Shown here one piece after another: positions 1 to 9,464 of a stretch of DNA of 64,000 nucleotides. Each line of letters starts with the position of its first letter. Positions within the stretch are counted from its first letter, which is position 1. Below the pieces are notes generated by a model that saw only the letters and a list, made by a program, of their open reading frames with translations, made no database searches and was not told the origin of the DNA. Source of the DNA: Lacimicrobium alkaliphilum (GTDB lineage Bacteria > Pseudomonadota > Gammaproteobacteria > Enterobacterales > Alteromonadaceae); NCBI RefSeq assembly GCF_001466725.1, contig NZ_CP013650.1:3906001-3970000 (forward strand). The letters are read 5' to 3'. A program made the translations under genes and the position numbers.

Positions 1-507
1 CACCGCATCCACTTCTTGCCGGCTGTAGCCGTGCAGCGAAGCGATTAAATCAGCGCCACTGCCCATCATAAACATGCCCATTCTGGCGGCCAGCTTGGCA
101 TCCATAAAAGGCCTGGGCTTATCCGATAACATCGCCACTCTGGACATCATTTCCACCCCGCCAGCGACGACCAGTTGATCCATTCCGCACATGACTTTCA
201 TGGCGGCCATATTGATCGCGTCAATTCCTGAAGAGCAATAGCGGTTAACAGTGATGCCCGGTATGCTGCCCGGCCAGCCGGCATACAGAGTAGAGGTTTT
301 GGCAATATTGGCCGCCTGCTCTCCGGCCTGTGTTGCACAGCCAAGAATCACATCCCCGACCAGCTCTGGATCAAGCTGGGTGCGGTTTTGCAGAGCGGTA
401 TACAAGGTGCCAAGCAGGTCATAGGGCATTAAATCATGCAGTTCCCCCTCTTCACGGGCTTTGGTGCGGGGTGTTCTGATCGCGTCGTAAATATAGGCTT
501 GGGTCAT
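1..507 (-). CDS. Acetyl-CoA acyltransferase (thiolase), partial, C-terminus beyond window edge
   Basis: Only the first 169 residues are inside the window; the gene runs leftward off the edge. Reverse-strand translation from the ATG at 507 gives a classical thiolase N-terminus with the catalytic cysteine in an RYCSSGIDA motif (C91), followed by a GGVEMMS segment typical of degradative thiolases. A thiolase of this type cleaves 3-ketoacyl-CoA with free CoA in beta-oxidation-like pathways, in the cytosol. The start lies one base after the stop of the preceding thiolase gene, so it is the last visible gene of a tightly packed leftward operon. The CSSG active site differs from the ACASGS of the two other thiolases in the operon, so the paralogues probably have different substrates. 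The substrate cannot be told from sequence. Confidence 0.88.
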   Translation of the reverse strand, partial: MTQAYIYDAIRTPRTKAREEGELHDLMPYDLLGTLYTALQNRTQLDPELVGDVILGCATQAGEQAANIAKTSTLYAGWPGSIPGITVNRYCSSGIDAINMAAMKVMCGMDQLVVAGGVEMMSRVAMLSDKPRPFMDAKLAARMGMFMMGSGADLIASLHGYSRQEVDAV

Positions 508-508
508 A

Positions 509-1735
509 TCAGACTCCTAAAATAAAACTTGCACAGGTGGTGGCACTGCCACCGAGATTGAATGTTCCGAAATTTTTTGCCCCTTCAACCTGATAAGCAC
601 CGGCTTCAGAGCGAACCTGCTTGTACGCATCCAGCATCATTCGTACACCAGTGGCACCGACCGGATGCCCGAGGCCAATCAGACCGCCGCTGGGGTTAAC
701 AGGAAAGCTGCCCTGCCTCTCGATTGTCCCTTCTTCTATCGCCTGCCAGGATTGACCGGGTGCGGTCAGCCCCAAATGGTCAATCAGCATATATTCGGTC
801 ATCGAGAAGCAATCATGCACTTCCATCCCATCAAGACTGTTGATATCAGCCAGTCCGGCACGGCTCAGGGCATCGGTGAAAGTGCCACGCACATAGGGAA
901 AGATCAGTTCAGCCTCCCGGCTTTGCATAAGTTTGTGTTTTAGCAGCATAGGTGCACAGCGATGGCCCCAGCCCTTTATGTGAGGAAGGCTTTGCAGCGC
1001 TATCCCCCGTTGTTTTGCATAACGGGCGGCGTACGCCTCACTGGCCAGGAATAACACAGCAGCGCCGTCTGTAATCTGGCCACAGTCCTGCTTGCGTAAC
1101 GGCGCTTCCACAACCGGGTTGGCCTGTTCGTCCGCACTAAAACTATCGGGCCCGAAGCGCCAGTTGCGGGTTTGCGCATTTGGGTTTTGTCTGGCGTTGG
1201 CAAAGTTAATTTCGGCAATACGTCGCAGGTAACCAATATCAGTGTTATATCGTTGTTGATACTCTTCGAATAAGTCCGCAAACATGCGCGGCCAGGGATA
1301 GTTGCAGCCCAGTGTTTCTTTACCTCGCCAGGCAGCAGCGCCCAGATGCGCGGCGCCAGTGGCGCCGTCGACATTGCGCATCAGTTCAATGCCCATCACA
1401 CAGGCAAGCTGGTAGTGCCCTGACTCTATATCCCGCATCGCCGCCAGCAGCGCCATCGAACCAGAAGCACAGGCGGCTTCATGGCGTGAACTGGGAACAT
1501 GCTCCAAGGCTTTGTTAGCATGGCCAAAAAATCCCCCCAGATGAGCCTGCCCGGTAAACAGGGATGAAATAAAGTTACCGACATGGGCAACATCAATATC
1601 AGACGCATCAATGGCACTTGCACAGAGGGCCTGATTCAGGCTCTGCTCAAACAAATCATAAATATCTTTCTGTTGTCTTGCCCAGTTAACAGCAAAGTCA
1701 GTTTGTGCGCCGCCCAGTACATAGACCTTGGTCAT
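509..1735 (-). CDS. Thiolase family protein (SCP2-thiolase-like acetyl-CoA acetyltransferase)
   Basis: A 408-residue thiolase-fold protein. The nucleophilic cysteine sits in EAACASGS (C89), and the C-terminal GLGHPVGATG motif marks the second active-site loop. EVHDCF before it matches the SCP2-type thiolases used on branched or ring-derived acyl-CoAs. An in-frame GTG lies 15 bases upstream at 1750, but the ATG at 1735 has a GGAG ribosome site 9 bases before it and is preferred. It sits between the PaaI-type thioesterase gene (32-base gap) and the partial thiolase (1-base gap), so it is part of the leftward catabolic operon. Role inferred: thiolytic cleavage of a CoA intermediate. The exact substrate is unknown. 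Confidence 0.85.
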   Translation of the reverse strand: MTKVYVLGGAQTDFAVNWARQQKDIYDLFEQSLNQALCASAIDASDIDVAHVGNFISSLFTGQAHLGGFFGHANKALEHVPSSRHEAACASGSMALLAAMRDIESGHYQLACVMGIELMRNVDGATGAAHLGAAAWRGKETLGCNYPWPRMFADLFEEYQQRYNTDIGYLRRIAEINFANARQNPNAQTRNWRFGPDSFSADEQANPVVEAPLRKQDCGQITDGAAVLFLASEAYAARYAKQRGIALQSLPHIKGWGHRCAPMLLKHKLMQSREAELIFPYVRGTFTDALSRAGLADINSLDGMEVHDCFSMTEYMLIDHLGLTAPGQSWQAIEEGTIERQGSFPVNPSGGLIGLGHPVGATGVRMMLDAYKQVRSEAGAYQVEGAKNFGTFNLGGSATTCASFILGV

Positions 1736-1767
1736 GGTGTAATACTCCACAAATAATAAAGATGGGA

Positions 1768-2217
1768 CTAAATCCTGATGGCATTGGCCATTGATTTGGC
1801 AATCAGGCGCCCCTGACTATCGAGTATCCTGCCGCTGGTCGCAAAAGTACGCCGACCTGCATGATCAACCTCACCAATGACCGTCAATTGCTGCTCAAAA
1901 TCCATAATGGCTTTTATAAATTTAGTGTTAAGGTCAATCATGGTGTAGCGCTCCTGATTATCCAGCAGTGTCAGCACAGAACAGCCCATTGCAGCATCCA
2001 GCAATGCAGCCAGCACACCACCGTGCAGCGAACCAATAAGGTTCATATGTTGCTCTTTGGGCGTATAGCTAAGTTGCACCTGACCGGGTTCGATATGGGT
2101 AAATCCATATCCGAGGTTTTTATCCATACCTCCCCGTTTGCCATCCTCAGCGAAGAGTTTTAAACGCTCGATTCCGGACATCTCTGAATATTGCGTATTG
2201 AGATTGGTGTCACGCAT
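1768..2217 (-). CDS. PaaI-type hotdog-fold acyl-CoA thioesterase
   Basis: A 149-residue single hotdog-domain protein. It contains the PaaI/YbgC-like active-site helix LHGGVLAALLDAAMG (H65-G66-G67, D74), where the helix dipole and the acidic residue support thioester hydrolysis. In phenylacetate-type pathways PaaI rescues CoA by hydrolysing stalled CoA thioesters, and a similar housekeeping role fits here. The start overlaps the end of the upstream acyl-CoA ligase gene by 8 bases, so translation is probably coupled. Length is normal for the family. Substrate is not evident; another hotdog thioesterase or dehydratase activity is possible but less likely given the HGG motif. Confidence 0.85.
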   Translation of the reverse strand: MRDTNLNTQYSEMSGIERLKLFAEDGKRGGMDKNLGYGFTHIEPGQVQLSYTPKEQHMNLIGSLHGGVLAALLDAAMGCSVLTLLDNQERYTMIDLNTKFIKAIMDFEQQLTVIGEVDHAGRRTFATSGRILDSQGRLIAKSMANAIRI

Positions 2218-3751
2218 GATCCTGCTCCTGTTGCTTGGCGATTAACTGCCGGATGTCTCTGCGCACAACTTTGCCAACCGGGTTACGTGGCAGTGCGTCC
2301 AGAAAATAAAAAGCTTTTGGTGTTTTGACTGGCCCAAGAGAGTCTTTTAATGCTGCTTTTAGCTCAGTTTCATCAGCAATCCCTGGTTCGCTGAGAACTA
2401 CCGCTGCCGCTACCTGCTCGCCCCAGTAAGGATCCGGAAGGCCAAATACTGCGGCTTCCGCAACGCTGTCCAGAGCAAACAATGCCGCTTCTACTTCAGC
2501 CGGATAAACATTGAAGCCGCCGCTGATAATGACTTCTTTGGAGCGACCCTGAATAAATAAATAGCCCTGCTCATCCAGGTAGCCCAGATCTCCGGTCAGC
2601 AGCCAGCCCTGATAGAATGCCCCTGACGTTGCATCCTGCTGTTGATAATATCCGCTCATAACAATGTCGCCCCGCACAGCAATCTCGCCCACCTCCCTGG
2701 GGCCAAGCATTGATTGCTCTTTACCAATAATTGCCACCTCACTGAAGCGACAGGCTTTACCCACTGAAAGCTGTAGGGCGGGATCAGCCATATCTTTACT
2801 ACTCAGCGCGGTGATGACCATTGGAGCTTCTGTCTGACCGTATAAAGTAGAGAGCCGGTCTCCTATCAGAGCTCTTATCTGACGAATACGTGAGGTAGGC
2901 ATGGGCGCCGCGCCGTAGGTAAGAAAACGCAGATATGGAAAGTTTCTTGCACTGACACCTGGTGTATCGAATATTTTGTAAATAAGGGTGGGGGGCATAA
3001 AGCAGATGCTGACTGACGACGCAAACGCCTGCATAATTCTGCTGACCTCAGGTTTTTCCAGCAGAATATGCCGGCCCCCGACGGCCAGAACCGGCAGAAT
3101 ATAATGGGAACCACCATGAGTCAGTGGTGCAACAGCCAGGTTGCAGTCATGTTGATCAAATTCATACAGTTCCCGGAGCGATTCCACAACCGCGGAAACG
3201 TTATGATGAGACTGCATTACACCTTTAGGCGTACCTGTGGTGCCGCCGGTAAATTTGATCGCCATAATTTCCTGCGGTTCGGGGCGCATCGCAGTGAAGG
3301 GCATTTGATAATATTTCTCAACCAGTGCCTGGGCGCTCTGGTCAGTGTCTCTTGTTGAGGTCAGCGACATTACCGGAACAGTGATTCCTTCTGGTAGCGT
3401 CGTCTGGCTGGCTTCATCAACAATCACCAGTGAAGGTGAGGATTGCTCCAGCAGTTGCCGGTTTAAGCTTGCACCGTTTTTGGGGTTAACGGGGATCCAG
3501 ATACAACCGGCAGCGAGAATAGCCAGGTAAGCGGTCAGGTGGCCGATATGATTCTCCGCGCATAACGCAATGCGGGCACCAGAGGGATAACGTTCATGTA
3601 GAGCTAAAGCTAACGCCTCCACACGATATACCAGCTCCTGATAGTTTACCGTTTCCTGGCTGTCTGTGGCCGCAGGCGCATTCGGATTAATAGCCAGCCC
3701 TTTGTACAAGTAATCAATTGGCAAGGGTAAACTTGCTGAATTGGCTAGCAT
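2210..3751 (-). CDS. AMP-dependent acyl-CoA synthetase/ligase
   Basis: A 513-residue ANL-superfamily adenylating enzyme. The phosphate-binding loop TGGTTGTPKG is at about residues 168-177, YGQTEAP marks the adenine/acyl site, GDLGYLDEQGYLFIQGR gives the hinge region, and the catalytic lysine lies in NPVGKVVRR (K494). It would activate a carboxylic acid to its CoA thioester with ATP in the cytosol. The ATG at 3751 has a GGAGAAAA ribosome site. The gene overlaps the upstream thiolase by 7 bases and the downstream thioesterase by 8, so the operon is translationally coupled. It may act on aryl, alkyl or terpenoid acids; the acid cannot be named from sequence. Confidence 0.9.
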   Translation of the reverse strand: MLANSASLPLPIDYLYKGLAINPNAPAATDSQETVNYQELVYRVEALALALHERYPSGARIALCAENHIGHLTAYLAILAAGCIWIPVNPKNGASLNRQLLEQSSPSLVIVDEASQTTLPEGITVPVMSLTSTRDTDQSAQALVEKYYQMPFTAMRPEPQEIMAIKFTGGTTGTPKGVMQSHHNVSAVVESLRELYEFDQHDCNLAVAPLTHGGSHYILPVLAVGGRHILLEKPEVSRIMQAFASSVSICFMPPTLIYKIFDTPGVSARNFPYLRFLTYGAAPMPTSRIRQIRALIGDRLSTLYGQTEAPMVITALSSKDMADPALQLSVGKACRFSEVAIIGKEQSMLGPREVGEIAVRGDIVMSGYYQQQDATSGAFYQGWLLTGDLGYLDEQGYLFIQGRSKEVIISGGFNVYPAEVEAALFALDSVAEAAVFGLPDPYWGEQVAAAVVLSEPGIADETELKAALKDSLGPVKTPKAFYFLDALPRNPVGKVVRRDIRQLIAKQQEQDHA

Positions 3752-4992
3752 TTTATTTTCTCCAATACTGTTATTACTGTGGTGGCCTCTTCGTTCTCAT
3801 AGAAACCACCGCCATTTTCCGCCACACCAATGCGTGCATCTGGTACCTGTCGCTTGCCGGCCCGATGGCGCAACTGTGCTACCAGTTCCTGTATTTGCAT
3901 AAGCCCGGTGGCACCCACTGGATGGCCTTTTGAGATCAACCCTCCAGAGGTATTAACAGGAACTTTCCCACCCAGACGTGTATGGCCGGCCTCACTAAAA
4001 GAACCGCCCTCTCCAATCGGACATAGACCCAGATTTTCGATCTGCTGGATTTCTGAATAAGCGGTTGCATCATGCACCTCAGCCACATCAATATCCGTAG
4101 GTTCAATCCCGGACTTTTCATACACATCCAGGGCAGCCAGCCGGCCTATATGCTGAGAGAAATCTGAGTCAGCTCTTGATATACCTGTAAGCAAACTGAT
4201 CCCGCGAATCCCTATTGCCTTGTCTGCATATAAAGATCGGGCCATTTTTTCTGAGCAAAGCACTAATGCCGCTGCACCATCAGAAATAGGGGCGCACATA
4301 GGCAGGGTTAGTGGCCAACTGATGGAACGACTGGCGAGGACTTCATCGATACTCATATCATGTTGATACTGGGCCAGCGGGTTCATGGTCGAGTGCCAAT
4401 GATTTTTCGCCGCTACTGCAGCCAGTTGCCGACGGGTTGTACCAAATTTTTGCATATGCAACCTTGCCTGGCCGGCATAACTGTCCATAAAGAAGCTGCG
4501 CTGTACTTGTGATTGATCAGTAAACTCTTCGGGTACCAGGTTTTGCGCCCAACCAGCGACCTTACGCTCGAACTCCTCCAGCCGGTGAATATCGGTGCCT
4601 CCCAGAAAAGCCCTGAACATCATTGGCCGATTGTCGGGGAAGTACATTTTCTCTGCCCCCACTACCAGCGCCACATCACAGAATCCGGCCGCAATATGTG
4701 ACACTGCATTGAAAAGAGCTGTTGAACCCGACGCGCAGGCATTCTCGACATTGGTAATGGGTATGGGTCCGATTCCTAAGGGCCGCAACGCACATTGCCC
4801 ACGAATGCCATTCTGACCTTCAAACAAGCCTTGCCTTGAATTAGAAAACCAGGCCGCCTGCACCGACGAGATATCCAAGCCCGCATCCTTTAAGGCTTCG
4901 CCAACAGCCTGTTGAGTCAGAGATTTAACCGAAGCCTCAGGGAATTTTCCCAGTGCAGTCATACCCGCACCCACTATGGCCACTCCGGTCAT
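3745..4992 (-). CDS. Thiolase family protein (SCP2-type), second full copy
   Basis: A 415-residue thiolase paralogue with the nucleophile in ENACASGST (C86), an EVHDAT segment, and GGLISKGHPVGATG near the C-terminus. It resembles the SCP2/acetyl-CoA acetyltransferase branch rather than the classical FadA type. The start ATG overlaps the stop of the PaaN-type dehydrogenase gene by 4 bases, and its end overlaps the acyl-CoA ligase start by 7 bases. It is clearly diverged from the thiolase at 509-1735, so this is not a recent duplication. Three thiolases in one operon suggest several rounds of chain shortening or chemically different substrates. Cytosolic. Confidence 0.87.
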   Translation of the reverse strand: MTGVAIVGAGMTALGKFPEASVKSLTQQAVGEALKDAGLDISSVQAAWFSNSRQGLFEGQNGIRGQCALRPLGIGPIPITNVENACASGSTALFNAVSHIAAGFCDVALVVGAEKMYFPDNRPMMFRAFLGGTDIHRLEEFERKVAGWAQNLVPEEFTDQSQVQRSFFMDSYAGQARLHMQKFGTTRRQLAAVAAKNHWHSTMNPLAQYQHDMSIDEVLASRSISWPLTLPMCAPISDGAAALVLCSEKMARSLYADKAIGIRGISLLTGISRADSDFSQHIGRLAALDVYEKSGIEPTDIDVAEVHDATAYSEIQQIENLGLCPIGEGGSFSEAGHTRLGGKVPVNTSGGLISKGHPVGATGLMQIQELVAQLRHRAGKRQVPDARIGVAENGGGFYENEEATTVITVLEKIKC

Positions 4993-6692
4993 GCTTTCAT
5001 GACCTTATTCTGAACCACCCGAAAACGACGACAGACAAATGCAAGATCGGTCAAACATGCATTACCGGCAGGGTTCAGACCAGTGACGTGAAAGTCACTA
5101 TACGCTGCAGCAAAATTGATGGGCATGTTGATCAGGTTGCAGGCAAGAGAAGCACCGGAACGATTGAAGCTTTGTTGTGCCCGGAGAATGAATGCCTCAT
5201 CCGTTGAGTAAACATGGGAGGTGATGGCACCGTAATCAGCCGCATCACTGCTGGCCGCCATAAGACAATCGTCACTGTCCTGGCCTTTGATAATAAACGA
5301 AATTGGCCCGAACAACTCCTGACTGTAGAGCGATTTTTGCTGCTGGCTGACTTCTAAAATCAGCGGCGTAGCGGTGCGGGCATGGCTGAATTGCGGATGA
5401 GCGTATGGTGCCGAGTCACGCAATATGCGGCCTGCCTTGTTACCCTCGCTGCGCAAACGGCTGATGGTGTCAGGAATATCATCATTCACCAACGCTCCAC
5501 ACAGAAATGCCGCCTGCTCCGGCTTTTCCAACAGTTGATTGACCGCTTCGACAATCGCACCTGCCACCTCATCAAAACTGATTTGACGGCCCTGAGCCAT
5601 AATTCCTGCGGCCGGAATATGAATATTCTGCACACTGGTACACATTTGTGCCGAAGCCTGGCACAGCGATTGTGCAATTGCTGTTGCCATGGCGCTGAGG
5701 TTATCCGTTGATTCGATAACCACCGAGTTACACCCCGCTGTTTCAGTATAAACCTGCAGCTGTGAACAATGGCGCTCAATCCAGCTACCAAAGGCCGGAC
5801 TGCCGGTAAAATCGACGATCGCGGTATCCTGATGTTCCAGCAGCGTTTTGGCTACAGGCTCTGAACGCGTGTCTGCCGCCAGTGTCACCAGGTTTGGATC
5901 AAACCCGGCCTCAGCAAGCACCTCGCGACAGGTACGCACCAGCATCGCCACTGGCAAAGTGGCATTAGGATGGGCTTTCATCACCACTGGATTGCCTGTT
6001 GCCAGACTCGCCATTAAGGCCGGATAACCATTCCATAACGGAAAAGTTGCACAGCAAATCACGGCTGCCACGCCGACCGGCATCAGCTTATATTCCTTTT
6101 CCAGCTGGATCTCCGGTCCCGAGCCAAAACGTCGCTGCCAGCTGGCTGTAGGCGGGATATCCTGCACCGCTTTATAAGCATACGCCAGAGCCTCAAGCCC
6201 CCGATCCAGCGCGTTAGCGCCACTGCCGGCAAATGCCATAATAAAGCTCTGCCCCGATGTATGCATGGTGGCATGAGCATTTTCAAATAACTGCTGCGAG
6301 CAACGATGCAGTATCTCCAGGCAAACACCAAAGCGGGTATTAACAGAGGTCTCAGCCCACTGCTCTTTTCCAGCTGCCATAGCCTGATAGAGCGTTTCTA
6401 CATCAACCCTGGGATAGCTGATACCCAGAGGCTCTCTTGTATAGGGTGAAACCTCTTCACCAATCCGGCCCACCTCGCCTGGCATTGTCAGGGGAAAGTC
6501 CCGGTTCAGCATTCGCTCAAAATTGGCTTTTCCCTGGATAGGCGGTTCTTTTCCGTGAATTTTACTGCTTGGCGATTCGGCATAAGCGGTCCATGCGTAT
6601 CGATGGTTACAGGCGTCAATTGCTTTGCTCAGCGTTGACCGATGCTCTGCAAACCAATCCACATCATTTGTCTGTAGCACATTCCACCTCAA
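4989..6692 (-). CDS. paaN: PaaN-type aldehyde dehydrogenase
   Basis: A 567-residue aldehyde-dehydrogenase superfamily protein of the PaaN type. The N-terminal extension, the LEILHR...MHTSGQ region and the DRGLEALAYAY stretch are typical of proteins annotated as phenylacetate degradation protein PaaN. The superfamily glutamate is in TETAG (E317) and the catalytic cysteine in AQMCTS (C351). Unlike E. coli PaaZ it has no C-terminal MaoC hydratase domain. It would oxidise an aldehyde to an acid or acyl-CoA. It is the first gene of the leftward operon. The longest frame begins with TTG at 6692; GTG at 6680 is an alternative, and an AGGTGG sequence lies between them, so the exact start is uncertain. 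No other paa genes are visible, so phenylacetate itself need not be the substrate. Confidence 0.82.
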   Translation of the reverse strand: MRWNVLQTNDVDWFAEHRSTLSKAIDACNHRYAWTAYAESPSSKIHGKEPPIQGKANFERMLNRDFPLTMPGEVGRIGEEVSPYTREPLGISYPRVDVETLYQAMAAGKEQWAETSVNTRFGVCLEILHRCSQQLFENAHATMHTSGQSFIMAFAGSGANALDRGLEALAYAYKAVQDIPPTASWQRRFGSGPEIQLEKEYKLMPVGVAAVICCATFPLWNGYPALMASLATGNPVVMKAHPNATLPVAMLVRTCREVLAEAGFDPNLVTLAADTRSEPVAKTLLEHQDTAIVDFTGSPAFGSWIERHCSQLQVYTETAGCNSVVIESTDNLSAMATAIAQSLCQASAQMCTSVQNIHIPAAGIMAQGRQISFDEVAGAIVEAVNQLLEKPEQAAFLCGALVNDDIPDTISRLRSEGNKAGRILRDSAPYAHPQFSHARTATPLILEVSQQQKSLYSQELFGPISFIIKGQDSDDCLMAASSDAADYGAITSHVYSTDEAFILRAQQSFNRSGASLACNLINMPINFAAAYSDFHVTGLNPAGNACLTDLAFVCRRFRVVQNKVMKA

Positions 6693-6965
6693 GTAGGTAC
6701 TATATTGAAAGTTACATTCACAATATCAGGGCAAAACTGGCAGTGCAAGACTTTCATTTTTCATGCTGTTTGCGTTTTTTTGTCAGGGACAATGTCCCCG
6801 ATGACAAAAATATTTCCCTGACTAGCTCTTGCAGCTCCCTCCTGAATAGCCTTTAAAACTATTACTTGCATTATAAGTCTTTCTATTCAATCATAAGTGT
6901 AAATGAAATGTATGCATATTGTTTCGCTATGGAACAGATGCATCTCGATGATAAGAGAAGGTGTT
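6693..6965. promoter_or_regulatory. Divergent intergenic region with nested palindromes (candidate operator)
   Basis: This 273-bp region separates the leftward PaaN/thiolase operon from the rightward nitronate monooxygenase operon, so it must hold both promoters. It contains outer arms TTTTTGTCA (6777-6785) and TGACAAAAA (6802-6810) enclosing the inner palindrome GGGACAATGTCCC (6786-6798). A second pairing is possible between GTCAGGGA (6782-6789) and TCCCTGAC (6815-6822). A TCAGGGACA-like half-site therefore occurs about three times. This could be a repressor-binding site acting on both operons, or a hairpin. No regulator gene is adjacent within the window, so the cognate protein is unknown. 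Confidence 0.5.
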
Positions 6966-7925
6966 ATGAATCAAGCTCAGAAACTGCTTGCCGGATTGAA
7001 AATACCGGCTTTACAGGCGCCGATGTTCCTAATTTCCGGACCGGAAATGGTCATTAACGCGTGTAAGTCGGGAATAGTGGGGAGTTTTCCCACACCCAAT
7101 GCCAGAACGCCCGAAATTTTGGATCAGTGGATGGCAGAGATAACGGAGCAGTTAAGTTCTGCACAGAACCCGGCTCCATGGGCTGTTAACCTGATAGTAC
7201 ATCCCTCTTATCCGCGTCTTGAAGCTGATCTGCAGGTAATCCTCAAATACAAGCCACCGATTGTTATCACAGCACTGGGTAGTCCAAAGAATGTTGTTGA
7301 AGCCATCCATAGCTACGGCGGTGTTGTACTGGCGGATGTTGTCAATACAACCTACGCCAAGAAAGCGGCGTCAGCGGGAGTAGATGGGCTGGTACTGATA
7401 TCAGCCGGTGCCGGCGGTCATACCGGATACCTCTCTCCTTTCGTGTTTGTCAATGAAGTACGCCAGTGGTGGGATGGCGCCATTGTCTTAGGCGGTGGCA
7501 TCAGTACCGGGAAAAACGTGTTCGCAGCCCGTGCAATGGGAGCTGACGCTGCATATTTGGGCACCCGTTTTATTCCCACAAAAGAAGCGCTCTGTGTAGA
7601 CGAGTACAAACAAATGATCGTCGAAGCGTCATCTGATGACATCGTAACCTCAGATGCCATTACCGGAGTCAAAGCCAACTGGCTGCGCCAGTCGCTGCTC
7701 AACGCCGGACTGGATCCGGACAATATGACTGCAAAAGGCAAAATTGATTTTGCCAGCAACGGTGCTGATAACAAGCGCTGGAAGGATATCTGGGCAGCAG
7801 GCCAGGGCGTATCAGCTTCAGAATCAGTCTCCGATGTGTCCAGCATCGTTAATCTACTTGCCCGGGAATACGTCTCTGCTGCCAGCGAGCTGACGCAGAC
7901 GCTTAAGCCCGGAAATAGGGAGTAA
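6966..7925 (+). CDS. Nitronate monooxygenase-type FMN flavoprotein
   Basis: A 319-residue TIM-barrel flavoprotein of the 2-nitropropane dioxygenase/nitronate monooxygenase family. The GAGGHTG motif (GGHTG at 150-154, with the family histidine H152) and the FMN phosphate-binding stretches LGGGIS (about 175-180) and GADAAYLGTRF (192-202) are present. The frame is open from 6903, but the ATG at 6966 follows an AGAGAAGG ribosome site and gives the normal family N-terminus, so it is preferred. Family members oxidise nitronates or act as NAD(P)H-dependent flavin oxidoreductases or enoyl reductases. In this context, next to a carotenoid oxygenase and an acyl-CoA ligase, a catabolic redox step is more plausible than nitronate detoxification. 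Confidence 0.83.
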   Translation: MNQAQKLLAGLKIPALQAPMFLISGPEMVINACKSGIVGSFPTPNARTPEILDQWMAEITEQLSSAQNPAPWAVNLIVHPSYPRLEADLQVILKYKPPIVITALGSPKNVVEAIHSYGGVVLADVVNTTYAKKAASAGVDGLVLISAGAGGHTGYLSPFVFVNEVRQWWDGAIVLGGGISTGKNVFAARAMGADAAYLGTRFIPTKEALCVDEYKQMIVEASSDDIVTSDAITGVKANWLRQSLLNAGLDPDNMTAKGKIDFASNGADNKRWKDIWAAGQGVSASESVSDVSSIVNLLAREYVSAASELTQTLKPGNRE

Positions 7926-7931
7926 TATGTC

Positions 7932-9449
7932 ATGAGCCAATTTGAAATCACCGATCGTAATACCATCAGATTGTCCCGGGATGGGCGAGAGTCGCCTGAT
8001 AGCCCTGAATGGACCAGGAATATAGACAATCCATATCTGCATGGTGTCTATGCCCCGACAACAATCGAAACCGATACCGACGAATTAGAGATTGTCAGTG
8101 GCAGTATACCCGAAGATCTGTATGGCGCTTATCTGCGCAACGGCCCCAATCCAGTGCATGAACCGCGCTTCAACTACCATCCCTTTGATGGTGACGGTAT
8201 GTTGTATGCCATTTACTTTAAACAGGGCCGGGCTCGTTTTTGCAACCGATGGATAAAAACCGAAGCGTACCTGAAAGAGCAAGAGGCCAACGAGGCTATC
8301 TGGCCTGGTGTGATGGGACCTTTCGATTTCAGCTTGCCGGGCTTTCCTATTAAAGATACGTCAAACACCGACGTGATGTACTTCAACGGCCATATCATGT
8401 CACTCTGGTATAACGCTGGCACCCCTTACAAGCTGGACACCAAAACCCTTGAGACCGTAGGCCGGGAAGACCTGAATGGCCAGCTCAAACGCGCGCTTTC
8501 AGCTCACTCCAAAGTTGACTGGGAGAAAGAAGAGTTAATCTTCTTTGACTACTTCGATGAATTCCCCTACATGAGTTATGGCATTGCCGACAAGAAGGGC
8601 AATGTAATACATCAGCAGGATATTGAGCTACCCGGCCCACGCCTGCCCCATGATATCGGTGTGACTCAGAACTATGTCATTCTGCATGACTGCCCCTTTT
8701 ATCATGATGTTGAGCTGCTTAAGAAAACAAAAAAGCGGGTAATGACGTTTCATACTGATGTTCCCACCAGATTTGGTGTACAGCCCAGATATGGTGCGGG
8801 GAGTGAAGTGAAATGGTTTGAATGCGAACCCTGTTACATACTTCACACGGTAAATTGCTGGGAAGAGGGTGACTGGGTGATCCAGGTTGGTTGCAGGTCA
8901 ACCAACCCGATGCCAAAGGCTGACCCCAGCGAAGGTAAGCTCTCTCATATGCTGGCCTATATGCGGCTGGAAGCCAATATGTATGTCTGGAAATTCAATC
9001 TCAAAACCGGCGAGGTTATTGAAGGTGATCTGGATACACTGAACACTGAGTTCTGTTGCTCTAACCCGCTCTATCTTGGGTACAAAAGCAAATACAGTTA
9101 CAACCAGTATATTATGCAACGGGATAAGGACAATGTTGGCACACTGGCCTTTGGCGCATTGCTGAAATACGACATTGAGACCGGGCAATATGATCGTTAT
9201 GACTACGGGCCTGGTGTATTCGGCAGCGAAACCCCGTTCTGTCCCAGACGCTCGGCTACTCGCGCCGACCCGGAAGATGATGGTTACCTGGTTAATTTTG
9301 TCACCGACACCAATGACTGGACCTCCTACTGTCTGATTTTCGATGCTAAAGACATCACTAAAGGCCCTGTTTGTAAAATTAAGCTTCCCCATCGTTTGCC
9401 ATATGGATTCCATGCCAATTGGGCCCGTGGTGAAGATCTTAGTCTCTAG
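7932..9449 (+). CDS. Carotenoid cleavage oxygenase family dioxygenase
   Basis: A 505-residue RPE65/carotenoid oxygenase family protein. The four histidines that hold the catalytic Fe(II) at the centre of the seven-bladed propeller are visible: H192 (SAHSK), H240 (PHDIG), H305 (LHTVN) and H494 (GFHAN). The N-terminal AYLRNGPNP motif is also typical. Enzymes of this family split C=C bonds of carotenoids, apocarotenoids or stilbenoids with O2, giving two aldehydes or ketones. It follows the flavoprotein gene by 6 bases with a GGGAG ribosome site, and precedes an acyl-CoA ligase by 15 bases. No signal peptide is apparent. The aldehyde dehydrogenase encoded divergently could process the aldehyde product (inference). 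Confidence 0.9.
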   Translation: MSQFEITDRNTIRLSRDGRESPDSPEWTRNIDNPYLHGVYAPTTIETDTDELEIVSGSIPEDLYGAYLRNGPNPVHEPRFNYHPFDGDGMLYAIYFKQGRARFCNRWIKTEAYLKEQEANEAIWPGVMGPFDFSLPGFPIKDTSNTDVMYFNGHIMSLWYNAGTPYKLDTKTLETVGREDLNGQLKRALSAHSKVDWEKEELIFFDYFDEFPYMSYGIADKKGNVIHQQDIELPGPRLPHDIGVTQNYVILHDCPFYHDVELLKKTKKRVMTFHTDVPTRFGVQPRYGAGSEVKWFECEPCYILHTVNCWEEGDWVIQVGCRSTNPMPKADPSEGKLSHMLAYMRLEANMYVWKFNLKTGEVIEGDLDTLNTEFCCSNPLYLGYKSKYSYNQYIMQRDKDNVGTLAFGALLKYDIETGQYDRYDYGPGVFGSETPFCPRRSATRADPEDDGYLVNFVTDTNDWTSYCLIFDAKDITKGPVCKIKLPHRLPYGFHANWARGEDLSL

Positions 9450-9464
9450 AACAAAGGGGTAATT

